From NCBI GenBank assembly GCA_016858145.1, contig JAEHOE010000006.1:1364001-1428000 (forward strand): 64,000 nucleotides of DNA, read 5' to 3'. Below are positions 47,299 to 59,800 of the stretch, piece by piece. The position numbers and the translations under genes were made by a program. The DNA comes from Edaphochlamys debaryana (taxonomy: Eukaryota > Chlorophyta > Chlorophyceae > Chlamydomonadales). Positions within the stretch are counted from its first letter, which is position 1; every line of letters begins with the position of its first letter. The notes under the pieces are model-generated. The model made no database searches, was not told where the DNA came from, and was given only the letters and a program-made list of their open reading frames with translations.

Positions 47299-50200
47299 AT
47301 GTCGGGCTTCGAGATGACTCCCCTGCGGGAGCGCAACGTGGGGACCGGCGAGATGGCCCTGCCGGTCTCCCGGCGCTACGAGCACCTGGGCAACCAAGAA
47401 GAGGGCGGGGGCGACGGGGCCCGGGACGCGCTCGGAAGAGACACGTTCTCTGACTCAGACCTGCTCCTATCCAACACCACGCTGCACAACCTGCGGCGAC
47501 GCACTCTGTGCGGCATCGATGTAACGGGCTTGGTGGATAAGCTGCCGCCCAGCTGGGTGCACTGGTGGCGGCGCCAGCCTCCGGGCAAGAAGCGGATATT
47601 GTCGCTCGGCTGCTGTGTGAGTGTGCTCGACTGCGGCCCTGTCCCCTCGAGCCCCTCTGCGCCTGTGAGCGCCCAGCCTTGCACGGCGGTTCGTGGTGAC
47701 CCGTGAGCAGTGCCTCGAGCCGCTCACCTCGAGCCCTCAGGGCCTTTCATGACGCCTCATCAGAGAGCCCCGCTCGCACTTACGCGCCCCGCCTCCCCAC
47801 CGCTGCCGCTACGCCGCTAACCATGACGCTGATCACTTTTGACAAACAGGTCTCTTTCGTCCTCTTCTTCATCTTGGTGGTCGTACTGCCCATCAACAGC
47901 GCCGTCAAGGCGGCGGACGAGCGGCGGCGGATAGAGCTGGCCAGCCGGCCCTCGCCGCCGCCGCCGCCGCCGCCGCCCTTCCCGCCCTACCCGCCGCCCT
48001 CGCCGCCCAGCCCGGAGCCGCCCTCTCCCCCACCTCCGTCCCCGGAGCCGCCCTCGCCGCCCCCGCCCTTGCCGCCCTCGCCCGAGCCGCCCTCCCCGCC
48101 ACCGCCGTCCCCGCCGCCGCCCATGCCGGTCACGTCGCTGTGCGGCTGGTCCACGCTGCGCCTGCCGGACATTGTGCGGCCCAGCAGCTACGACCTGAAG
48201 CTGGAGATCGTGTTCGACCCACATCCGGGCGCAGCGGCTAACGGCCGCCGTGCACTCGACGGGGGTCTGAGCGAGGACGAGGAGCAGGTATGGGCAGGGC
48301 CGACTGCTCCATCCGACCCGGGGAAGCGCGTGCACGTGCGGTGGTGTGGACGGGCTTGGCACATCAGTAGGTTCATGCCTCACGCGCTGTCTTCAACGAT
48401 AGCGCCCATGACACCGTCTGTGTCGCCGGTTCCCGCGGTTTGTACCGCAGATGTACCACACGGGCGCCAACGCCACGCTGGCCGCCATGCCCGACGTGCC
48501 GCACGGGCCCGACAGGAACGGCCACCAGCTGCCGCTGCCCAGCACGGGCCCCGAGTACGTGTTCGGGTTCGTCAACATCAGCGTCTCCATCACCACGTGG
48601 ACGCAGTGCGTGGTGCTGCACGCTGTGGGCATGGACATCGACATGGTCTCCTACCACTGGGGCGACCAGACCTACGACGGTGAGGGCACGAAGAAGATCG
48701 GCAGTGGTTGTGGTTCCGCACAGGCGTGAACCTGCGTAGCGTCGGGTGTGATGGGTTCGGTGAGTAGGAATGTCGGCTGCCGTTTGCCCTCACTGGCCTG
48801 CTCGGCACCCCGCATTCCTCGTGCAGGCTTGGTGGTCCCCACGGCTGGCACGCCCTCCGCGGCGTTGCAGCAGGTGGTGCTGCACTTCGCGAGTCCGCTG
48901 CCGAGCACGCTGGGCGAGGACGGCGCGCCGGGGCCCGAGGGGCACCTGACGCTGCGGTTCGCGTACAAGCTGGAGGACGGGCTGGACGGGCTGTACAAGA
49001 GCACCTTCACGGGTGGGGCCTTTTTGGATTGCAATCGGAAGAGCACTGCAGGAGCCCGGGGCTGGTCACGATGCGGGATGGGACCAGCGGACGCCGGGTG
49101 GCGCCATTTAGGCTGGGGCCCTGGTTGCTGGAGGTGGTGGTGAGGACCGTGTGTTTCACGCCTCGTCGCCTCCCCGCAGATAGCACGGGCGCCACGCACG
49201 CGCTGGTGTCGACCCAGTTCGAGTCCATAGCTGCGCGCAAGGCCTTCCCCTGCTTCGACGAGCCCCAGCTCAAGGTGCGCCGCGTGGGGACTGGGGCTGG
49301 GGGCCGGGCGGGCGCAGAGGGAATAGGAGCATGGGGTGCAGGAGCGGAAGACGCGGTAGAAGAGCGCACTGAAGCGTGTGCTCTAGGCACCTGAGCAAGC
49401 ACTCTGACCACCTCGGCCCCGCATGCGGCTCCTGCAGGCCGTGTTCCATGTGACAACCGTCACCCCGGCGGACGACAGCCTCGCCACTATCAGCAACAGC
49501 GGCTCGGTGAGGGGGGTTGATGCATGGGCATCCGGTTCTTATATCGCGGCCGGGTTCTTCTTCTGGCTCTCGCCACACAATGGCAGAATGTACTCATGTG
49601 TGCTTCAGCATATAAAAGAGCCGTAAACACACCTACCCGCTCTCGCCTCGGCCGCAGATCACGCGCGGCCAGCTGGCTGACGGTCGGCAGCGCACCTCGT
49701 TCGACGCCACCCCGCCCATGTCCACCTACCTGCTGGTCATTGTGGTGGCCCCGCTGGTGACCAAGGCGGGCAACTGCGTGATGCCCGCGCCCTCCCCGCC
49801 CGTGCTGGTCGCCGTGTGGGCCACCAAGGAGAAGTGAGCGCGGAGGGGTCGGGCCCACAGAGAGACAGCTGGGGGTCCTGGCGCACGCCGGGGCTGGGCG
49901 AAAGCCCACAGGTTCGGGCCTTGCGTTCATGCTGTTGCGGCACGAGCTCGGGTGGCTGGCAGCAGCGCGTGCATGCCGACCCACATCCTGGCTTCCTGCC
50001 TTCCTTCTGGGTTGGCCCGCAGGGCGGACCAGCTGTCCACCGCATACGACGCCGCCTGCGCCTCGCTCAACGCCTACACGCGAGCCTTCAACGCCTCCTA
50101 CGGCCTGTCCAAATTGGATCTGGTGGGGCTGCCCAACTTCGCGGCGGGAGCCATGGAGAATTGGGGCTGCATCACCTTCAGGTGGGGAGGGCGGCAGCAG

Positions 50201-53200
50201 CGGCGGCGAGAGGGTGCAGGGAGAGGGAGCGAGGGACGGCAGCAGGACTAGCGCGGACAGGGGCTCCGTCGTACGGCAACAAGTGGGGCCTGCACGTGCA
50301 CCCACGACCGTGTTCTGCTTCCACTTACTGCCCCTCAGGGAGTCTGCCCTGCTGGTAGACCCCACGGCTGACGACATCTTCGCCGAGTCGTGGATCGCCA
50401 CCGTGGTCAGCCACGAGATCAGCCACCAGTGGTGGGGCCGGGGTGGAGGCCTGGAGGGGAAGGGCAGCTGGCCCGGAGCTGTCAGGGTCTGCGCACCGTT
50501 CGGCTCGCTTCGTCGTCGGCCTCTCCTCGACAATCCCATCTTTCTGATCCGGTATCCAGCTCGTTCATTCTGCGATTCCCTTCCTGCCCCGCAGGTTCGG
50601 CAACCTGGTCACCATGGCTGACTGGTGGGTGGGCCGCTGAGGCGCAGCGGGCTGCCAGGCTGCTGGCAGCCAGCTCAAGGGCAGCCTGGTTGTGGTCGTA
50701 CTGCCGGTGCTCCCGATCAGGCCCACCTGCACCACCCCTTGCGCTCAATGCCTGCACCCAATCACCTCGTCCCGCCAGGACGGAGCTGTGGCTGAACGAG
50801 GGCTTCGCCTCCTACTTTGAGACGCTGGCGGCCGCCGCGTGGCGCCCCGCGTTCGGGTACTGGGAGTTCGCGGCGGGCGACACCACCGCCCCCGCGCTCG
50901 CGTACGACACGCTGCCGTCCGTACACCCGCTCAGCCGTACGGCACAGCCCATCGCGTCCCTGCCCGACATAGACAATATGTTTGACTCGATTTCTTACGA
51001 GAAGGGTGGAGCCGTGCTTCGCATGCTGCGCGCCTACCTGTCGGGCAACCTGCTGGGCGCCGGCAACCCCGTGCTCATGCGGCGCCAGGCCCGGAGCCTG
51101 CTGGGCGCCACGGAGGCACAGCACGCAGAGCACGAGCAGGCCAGCACGCAAGGCGCCGCCGCGGAGGGGGTCTGGACCCAGAGGCGCTTGCTCCAAGCGC
51201 TCGAGGACGGAACCCTGTACCCAGGCGAGGCAGCCTCCCGCGCCGCCCTCCTGCGGAAGGGGGAAGCTGCGGGCGCCGCGCGCGGCCTGGCGCGTCGGCG
51301 GCAGCTGTCGCACCGCAAGCCGCCGCCCAAGGCCAAGCCGGCGGACTCTGACACCCCCGCGCCCGGCTCCAGCCCAGACGAGGGGGCCACCGGGGGCCCG
51401 GCTGAGGAGAACGACCCAAACACGGCCTCGGACCTGGAGGTGTTCGCACCGCCCCCCCACGAGGATGCGCTGGCCCCGACCAGGCCGCCCAAGAAGGCGG
51501 CTGCGGGGAACAGCACTGCGCCGCCGTCACCCACGTCCACGCCTTCGCCGGCCCCGGTCCCTGTGCCGGAAACGGCGAGCAACTCGACGGACGACGACGT
51601 AGGGTCAGGGCCGGGCTGGGCGGGTCCTGGGCATGCTTTCTGTGTTTGGTAGACTGGCAGAGCCGGCCAACTGAACTTCGCCATGTGCTGCTGTTGCCCC
51701 GCAGTTCTTGTTCTTCCCGCCGCGTGCGCCGCCGCCGCCGCTGCAGCCGCCGCCGCCTCCGCTGAATCCTCCCCCGCCGACCGTTGCCCAGCCGCCCACG
51801 CCGCCGCCTGCCCGGCCGCCCTCTCCAGCGCCGCCGCCTTCCCGGCCGCCCTCTCCAGCGCCGCCGCCGCTGGCTCCGCCGCCACCGCCGCGGCCCCCAG
51901 CCTTCAACCCCACCGACTACAATCATGACCCTCTGCTGCGGGTAAGGACAGGCGAAACACGCTTGTGCCACCCGTGTGGCGTGAGCCTCGTGACCTCAAC
52001 GCCGCCTGCAGCCACGACGGCTGACCGGCCCATACTCCTGGCTGCTGGCTCCTTGCGTGCGTACACCGATCACTGAGTGGTATCACACCCCATATTTGCA
52101 TCCCTGCCGCCATCGCTGGCCACGTGCCCTTGAAGGCATCCTCGCTCTTTTTCCTCGTGCACGACCCCCACCCGCCTCCCCTCCCCCAGGGCCTGCGCGT
52201 GTACCTGCAGGAGAACAAGTACGGCAGTACGACAGCCAAGACCCTGTGGGACACCATGACCCGCGTGCTGGGTGCGTGGAGGCGTGGGGTGGGCGTGCTG
52301 CCTGCTCGTACGAAGCCGCGTACCCTGTCCTTCGCCCTCCACTGTAGCCCACACGCGGTCACGGCCTTGCCGCTTTGACCGCAACACCTGCCGCGCGCTG
52401 CACCTTTTGCTTTTCCCCATACTCCACGGCGACCTCCACCGCTGGCCAGGCCGCCGATTGGGTGCCCATGACCGCTTGTACCCTATGCTATGTTATGGCT
52501 GGCGGCTGGTGCTCCAGACTGTTGACTCTTTGCACTGAGCTTCGCGCCCACGCCCCCTTCGATCCCACAGACCTGCCCATCTCGCACTGGATGGACGCGT
52601 GGACCTATAAGCCCAACTACCCCGTCCTGCACGTCACCCTGGGGACCGCCACGCCCGGGCCCAACGCCGCTCTGGTGCCCGCCACCCTGGGCGGGGCGGC
52701 AGCCGCCCGGGCTGCCATCAAGGCCGCTTCACCAGCGGCAGCAGCCAGAGCCGTGCCACCGTCGCCCGCACCTCCGTCGGGGGGCTTACACCGGAGGCTG
52801 CTGGAGACGCCACCCGGCGACGACGACGCACCTCCGGGCGAGGATGATGCGGGCAACACTGACGACGACAATGTCGGTAGCGGTGGCGAGGTGCCGGCGG
52901 AGGCAGAGGGCCAGGCGCCGCTGGTGTCTCCCAGCCCGCCGCCGCCCGGGCCGCCGCCGCCCGGACCCCCGCCGGCTCCGGCCGCGTACCTGTACGTACG
53001 GCAGTCGAGCATCACGGGGGTGGTGTGCAACCGCTCCGACCCCGCCTCGCCGCGGTGGTGGGTGCCGCTGAGCTTCAGGCTGCCGGTGAGTGGGAGCGAT
53101 GGGGCCAAGGGCTGAAGCGGCTTCCGAGCAGATCTACGTCTATGGGCAGAGGGCGCAGCCACACAAGTGACAAGCCTTCCGGGTCTGGCCCTGGTGAAGG

Positions 53201-55849
53201 TGGCGCGATGAAGCTGGCGCGAAGCCAAGCTGTATGGACGGGGAGAGCGAGCGCGCAACCCGTGCCGCAACCCGCCTTTCCGCCTGCTTCCACCCCCGCA
53301 GGGCGCCTCTCAGATGCGGTGGGCCGCCTTCGACACCTGCAGCGCCGCCGTGCCCCTCACCGCCGAGGTCTTGGCCGACTCCACGCCCGCCACCGCCCCC
53401 GCCGCCAACTCCTCCCGCCCCCCGCTGCCGCCCTTTGTGGTGGCCAACCCGGGCCGCTACGGCTACTACCGGGTCAACTACAGCCGCCCGCTGTGGGAGG
53501 CGCTGGCGACCGCGGCCCGGAGCCCCCAGGCCATCCCCTCGCAGGACCTGGCCGGTGCGTGCGCTCGGGCCGTGCTGGCCATTCTCCCTCTTGCTGGGCG
53601 GTCATGCTGCTCGGGCCCGGCAGCTACTCGGGCTGCAGAGCGGGCTGAGCGGCGCCTGTCCCAAGACGGAACGGCTTGTGCTCGTCTGAGCTGCCCTCTT
53701 GCCGCCCTCGCCTCCCGCCCCGTTCGTGCCCCCCCCCCTCCCGCCCCCCGCAGCGCTGCTGGACGACGCCAACGCCCTGACGCAGCTCTCCCTGCTGTCC
53801 TCCGCCGTGGTGCTCAACCTCACGGCCGCCCTGGGCGTGCGCCTGCTGGTGGGGGGCCGCACGGGCTGCGCGACCCTCCTTTCCCGCACGACAAAGCGCT
53901 GCTTGTAGCAACTCGACGCTGCTTTGCCGCAGCAGCTGTCTCATTCCTCACCCCCCCTTCTCCCATGACCCACCCCTCTCCAGCCCGAGGTCGAGCCCTG
54001 GGGCGAGGCGCTGGGGGCGCTGGCCTCTTGGCGGGCCCTGCTGGACGCGGGGTCGCTGCTGCCCAACGCCACCAACGCCACGGACGGAGTCGCGCCAGGG
54101 CCCTACTACAACGACTGCTCGCGGCGGCTGGGCGCGTACATGCGGGACAAGCTCACAGGTGCGGGGGCTCGGACGTCGTGTTTGCGTAACTGGGAGTACG
54201 GTATGCCGCCCTGGGCACAGGCTGCAGGCTAAGTGGGCAGAGGGCTGGAGGCACCGCGGCGCAGAAGGCGTCACCATTTCGGCGCCGCCACCTCCCACAC
54301 CCCTCCCCCACCACCAACTCATCACCTCATCCCAACCCCTGCCCCCAGAGCCCCTGCGGGTCAACGTCTCCCTCCCCACTGCCAACGGCTCCCGCCGCGG
54401 CATCGACTTCACCGTCGAGCGGGGCCTCCCCGTCAGCGCGGAGACGCTGCGGCTGCGCTCGCTGCGGCCCATGGCGCTGGCGGCAGCAGCGCGGGCCGCG
54501 ATCGCCGCTCTGGTGCCCCCCGGGCTGAACGCGCAGCAGCTCAAGCCGCTGTATAGCATGCAGCCGTTCAGGTGTGCGGGGGACGCACGGGTATTGCGAG
54601 GTGAGTAAGCCTGGCTGCTGATTGTTGAGTGTGCGATGTCGGTGCCCACCCCGCAGCCAAGCCATCGAGTTGCTGAGCGTAGCTGCTGACGAGATCGGCT
54701 CGAGCGGGTCCGGGGTGGCCTCGGCGATCCACCCCGACGTGCGGTCCACGGTGTACGAGATCGCGTGCATGGTGGGCGCGCCGCTGACGTACAGCAGCAT
54801 CAAGCTCATGTACGAAACGGTGAGTGCAGTCCTAGGCTCGTCTTCAGTGCAGCTGTGCTGGTATAGGCTGCCGGCCAGCGGTTCCAGGGTGCTGCCCGAC
54901 AGCTCCGCCCGCCTTCGTCCAGTTTGCCACGCGACCCGCCCCGCCTTGCTCAACCCCGAACACGTCCGCCACCCACCCCGTTCCACCTCCCGCCCGCGTG
55001 CCCTCCCACGCGCCCTCCCACGCGTCCTCCCCCGCAGTCCACGGACGCCACCGAACGCGCCCGGCTGCTGTACGCCCTCACGCGCGCGCCCGACGTGCTC
55101 CACATCGAGCGCACGCTGGCCTACGCCCTGGACCCCGAGGTGCCGCTGCAGGACGTGGGCAGTCTGCTGCAGGGGGTGAGCGGTGGAGGCGGGGCGACGG
55201 CCGTGGAGCGGCACTGGGGCTGCATGCCCTCGCGGCTGCTGCACAGGGCGGCTGGGGTGTCTTCTCGTTGTTGCGATTGCGCGGCCTAAGATCCTGTTCG
55301 GCTTTTACCGTGCTTCAAGCGTGCTTGGGCCCCTGCCCGCTAATGCAGGTCGGATCGCGCTGGGGCTCCCCCAACCGGCGCACCTGGGACTTTGTATTTG
55401 CGCACACTGATGACCTCCTGCGGCGCTACGGCTCAGGGCCTGACGCCGCCAGCTCCGCCTCCTACTCCCTGGGGCGGGGGCTCAAGGAGATGGCCAAGGG
55501 CCTCGTTTCGCCGCAGCAGGCGGACAAAGTCGAGGTGGGCACAGGGGGCCGGGAGGAGTGCGGGAGGATGGGGAGGTCGGTGGCAGGCTCTTGGGGTACC
55601 GTCACCGGGTTGATGGCCTGAGGCATTCCTCCGGGTCCTCTCCTTCCTCATCCAGTCACCCAGCCGCTGAGGACTGGCTCACGTCTTGTGCCCTGCTCTT
55701 TCCTCCCCCTGCAGGAGTGGGCGGCCAAGTACCCCGGGCTGATGGGCAGCGACCTGGGGAGCGTAGTGGCCGAGAGCCTGGCACGGAACCGGCGCTGGCT
55801 GGCAGGGCCGGGGCGGGAGGTGTGCGAGTGGCTCAAGACCCAGGCATGA
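47299..55849 (+). CDS. Membrane-anchored M1-family zinc aminopeptidase with proline-rich inserts
   Basis: Twenty-two exons join in phase to 1,604 residues: 47299-47616, 47850-48287, 48451-48679, 48827-49012, 49180-49274, 49438-49506, 49658-49833, 50023-50181, 50339-50431, 50595-50624, 50779-51598, 51705-51941, 52190-52271, 52571-53085, 53302-53554, 53754-53848, 53984-54158, 54349-54571, 54657-54819, 55038-55175, 55349-55534, 55715-55849. The substrate motif GAMEN (546-550), the zinc site HEISH-x18-E (His582, His586, Glu605) and the catalytic Tyr671 in SYEKGG are intact, and an ERAP1-like C-terminal helical domain follows. A cytosolic N-terminus (1-106) and one membrane helix (about 107-124) predict a type II ectoenzyme. 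A (SP)n/poly-Pro stalk (about 140-185) follows, and two more Pro/Ser-rich segments interrupt the peptidase half (about 690-950 and 1040-1110); these resemble hydroxyproline-rich glycoprotein modules. It removes N-terminal residues from peptides outside the cell or in the secretory system. The family is certain; location is inferred. Confidence 0.96.
50595..50624 (+). other. 30-nt microexon inside the M1 zinc-binding motif
   Basis: The microexon encodes FGNLVTMAD plus split tryptophan codons on both sides. It is needed to give the invariant 18-residue spacing between the second zinc histidine and the zinc glutamate. Splice sites are CCCGCAG before and TG/GTGGGT after. Reading through the preceding donor instead yields a non-conserved Gly-rich sequence. 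Confidence 0.9.
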
Positions 55850-56818
55850 CCTGTGGCCGGCCCCCCGCCCGGGGCTTCTGTGAGCCGTATCACTAGCCAT
55901 GCATAGCATAGAGCATAAAGCCGGACCAGGATGCATGGGTTATGTGGAATTCATAGTCGAGTGGAAGGGATTAAATGAGGGTAGGGGCGAGCGCTATACC
56001 GCTCTGAGCATCGTGAGCGGCCAGCACTGCGTGGCGTAGGCGGTTTTCCTCGCTCATGCGTAGCGGACGCAGACTAGTCCGGACATTGAGCTCGCAGGAG
56101 GCTCAAAATGCATGGAGGGAGGGCGTACGCGGGGCCTCCGGACCATCCACTTCAAAACAGGTGCTTGCCCTTGTCTGGGCAGCGGCCTTGCGCTGTGTGG
56201 TCGGAGGCATCGGACCCGGCACTGATAGCAAGGACATCCAGCGCCCTGTGTACAGGATTGTGACGGTGCATGGCCTCTCGCGACCGAAGCTCTACTTTGG
56301 CTCCAGGGTAGCTTATCGACCAGGCTTCGCCCACGTTTGGGCCGAGGTTGCAGGAGGGCCAGTTGCTGAACTGTCCGTGGGGGTGCCGAGGTCCTGGAGC
56401 TCGCCGCCACGTGCCCCAGGCCCCCAGCTCCCTGCCCGACGTCTCGCCATACTCCAACTCCCCCGGCTGCCTGCCTCGGCATAGCCACCTTCGCTCGTGG
56501 GCTTGACGGGGGGCGAGGCGAGGGCGTGGCTGTGAGGCGGAGGCCGTGTGCTTCCGCCGGTGCTCTTCACGTGTCATCGTCGGAACAGTGTCAGTACTTT
56601 CAGGGCAGAAGGGCCAATCGGCGGTGGAGTCTGTACTCGCAGGGGCCGTGCAGCCTGGTCAGAACGAAGACGGGGGATGATGCTGAGCGCAGCGGCGGGG
56701 GAACGCGGGGGTAACGTGCCGAAACACACGGCCATGACCCGGTCTCTGACCCCACGTCGGCGCCGACTGCACCCCAGCTTCATAGTCCAATCCTCTTCTC
56801 ACACTGCTCGCGGCCAAT
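55850..56818. other. Intergenic between M1 aminopeptidase and ABHD18-like genes
   Basis: This should hold the aminopeptidase 3' UTR and the ABHD18-like promoter. A 142-codon frame at 56056-56484 (plus) has no recognisable domain, no hydrophobic segment and no exon partners, and is not called. No TGTAA was seen for the aminopeptidase. Confidence 0.4.
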
Positions 56819-59800
56819 ATGGCCGGAGCGGCACGCTACATAGACGCCCTCACCAGGGCCGTGTCGCCGCTGAAGTCAACGTTCGATTTCGGGAATGTCC
56901 TCTCGAGTCTCGCGGCCCACACCGCTTCTGCATCCGGGCCTCCACTCGACCACTTCTACGCCCGCGTTGGCGCTTTCAATGGGCCGTTCTTCCCACAGGT
57001 AAGCACGTTGGCATGCACCTTCGCCCTGGCCGGCGTTTACCCCGCTTCGCGCGCAGGGCTGGGGTAATCTTTCGGTTGTCAACTTCGAGGAGGACCTCCG
57101 GCTGCTCATCGCGGGGCCCCCGTCGACAATTCGGGTGAGCGAATCACACGTCACGCAAGCGCGCCCCAGCCCCAGCCAGACGTGCTTGATATGAGGCCAT
57201 AGATGCAGCGCGGTGGCTGGGTGCCCTCGCGCGCGTGATGGCGCTAAGTGCGTGCCCACACCCGCGCTTCCTCCAACCCTCTCTCCGACCGACCGCCAGC
57301 TCTCGTGGCGCCTGCTGGAGCGCGGCAACCGGGACGGAGTAGACTACCTCCTGTACGAAGGCTCTTTCCGGTAAGCCCAGGCGCGGAGCCGCAAGCAGCT
57401 GACGTCTCTCTTGCCCCCCTCCTCACTCGACAAGCAGCCCCCCTCCTCACTTGACAATTAGCTTGACGTCTCTCTTGTCCCCCTGCTCACTTCGTTCATC
57501 CCGTCTGGCCTCCAGCACGCCATGCCTGCAGCGCGTCTTCGACGCCCTACCGCCCGAGAGCCGCACCGGCCGCGTGCAGCTGCTCATGCCGGCGCACCTG
57601 CAGCCCTTCCGGGCCCCGCCGGTGGACGAGGCGCCCCCGCTGTCCCCCGCCTCGGCCGCACTGGTTCAGCAGCGGGACGAGCAGCGGGCCCAGGAGCAGC
57701 ACGACCGCGACCGGGGCCCGCACGGGGCGTTCTCGGAGCCGCAGCGGAGCGGGCTGGTGTCGGCCGTGGGCGCAGCGGGTTCGGGGCCCGAGGGCCCGGC
57801 CTGCGCCATCCACCTGGCGGCCACCGGAGACCAGACCTTTGGCCGGCGTGTGCGCCTGGGCTTCCCCCTGCTCAAGGATGTGAGACCCGGGGGAAGGGGG
57901 GGTGCCCAGGTGGCTGGGCTCAGCGGTAGCGAGGGGATCTTTCGGCACGGGAAAGCCGCTGCTGCTGCAGATGCCGAGATGCGGCTGACCGAGGAGGGAA
58001 GCTCGATGGCGGAGGCTGCACGGAAGGACGATCTTGACACGCTGCTCGCCCCTGTGCCCGCGCGTGGCCCTCCCCTTCCCGCCCCTCCCCAGAACATCTG
58101 CTCGCTGGTGCTGGAGAGCCCCTTCTACGGCGCCCGCAAGCCGGAGGCCCAGCGCGGCTCCAAGCTGCTGCGCGTCTCGGACCTGCTCACCCTGGGTGAG
58201 TGCCGGGGAAGGGTGGGGAAGAGCCTCTGCAACTGCCGCCAAGCAGGCGCCCGTGTGCAGCTGCGGTCTCTCAAAGCCGTGACCCTGGCCCTGCCCCTTG
58301 CCTCTGCAGGCTGGGCCACTATTGCCGAGAGCGTCAACCTGCTGCACTGGCTGCGGGAGGAGGGCTACGGGCCCCTGGGTGAGGCTCGCAAGGCGGGGCA
58401 AGGGGCGGGGAGGCGGACAATGTGTTGCCGGGGCTGCATATCCGTGACGGGGACCAAGCAGCTGACGCACCCCAGACCCGCAGCGCCCGAACCCACATGG
58501 CCGCACCTGCACCCCGGGCCCCCACAGGCATGACCGGCCTGTCCATGGGCGGCGTGCACGCCTGCATGACCGCGGGCCTGTTCCCGGGGGACGTGGCGGT
58601 CACGCCCCTGCTGGCGCCGCGGTCGGCGGCGGTGGCCTACTGCGATGGGGCCATGCGGGTGCGCGCGGGGGTGGAACGGTCATCAGTGAAGGCTGCGGAG
58701 TCCCGCTGCCCCAGATGAGCCGTACTTGGTCTCACATACGGGGCCGGGGCCTGCTCCCCTCTTACTGTAACGCTGCCCCGCCCTCTTGCCCGCAGGCCGT
58801 GATGGCCTGGGAGCCGCTGCTGAAGGAGGTGGACGAAGCCAACAACGACGTGCACCAGGCAGGGCGGGCAGGGGTTTCATGGGAGCGACCGGAGGCCCCG
58901 GACAGATGCTGAGGTCCGGCTGGTGGGATGGAGGACATCACTCAGGGATGGACGTCAGAGGGAGGGCATCATATGTCTCGGCACCCAGAGCTTGTCGCTC
59001 GTGTTACAGCACCTGCTTAAGCCCTTGCGGTGTCCTGCCCCTCAGATGGTCCTCAGCGCCGGCCGCGCCATTACGGTGGAGCTGCCCCCGGGCGCCTCCG
59101 CCTCTGGCGGGGGTGGGGGCGGGGGTGTGGCGCTCATGCGCGAGGCCACCTACGCCCTGGCCGACCTGGAGCTGCGGGGCGAGGAGCGGCACACGGAGGC
59201 CGAGGCGCAGGCGCAGGCGGCAGCGGGGGGCGCTGGTGGAGGCGCTGCAGGAGGCGGTGGAAGTGGCGGGGGTGGAGGGGTGGGGATCTCGGAGATTGTG
59301 TCGGGGCTGCGGCTGCCGCTGGTTTCCATCATGGATCTGTACGACAGCATGGCGGGGGCGGCGCTGCGGGCGGGCAGCCGGGCGACCGGCGCTGGGGCTC
59401 AGCCGCATGGCGCCGAGGCCCCTGCCAAGGCACAGGCTCCCCCAGCTGTGGCAGAGGCGGAGGCCGGGGGGCCGTTCTCGGGCCTGATCGATGATTGCCA
59501 GGGCCAGGATACAGTCAGCGGCAAGGCCTCGTCCGCAGGCTCCAACGGCGGGCGACCGCAGGGCGGCGGCGGTCGGGACGCGGGGGCGGTGCGGCGGCAC
59601 CACTCGGCGCAGGGGCCCCACGGCCCCAGCCACGCCACCGAGCCCCGGCCCCAGCCCGCGCCCCACGGCCCCGACATGCCCTTCCCCCCCTACACACCCG
59701 GCAACAACACCGCCACCCCCCAAACGACAAGCGCCTCGCCTCCCGCCTCCCCCCCCGGTTCCTCTGGGCCTGCATCATCCGGCCTTAACGCTGCGGGCGG

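Noticed and set aside
50432..50594. Read-through after the M1 HEISHQ motif (WWGRGGG)
   Set aside because: Using the TG/GTGGGG donor and the 30-nt microexon restores the invariant zinc-ligand spacing, so this stretch is intron.
56056..56484. 142-codon plus-strand frame between the M1 and ABHD18-like genes
   Set aside because: No recognisable motif or exon partner; lies where the aminopeptidase 3' UTR is expected.
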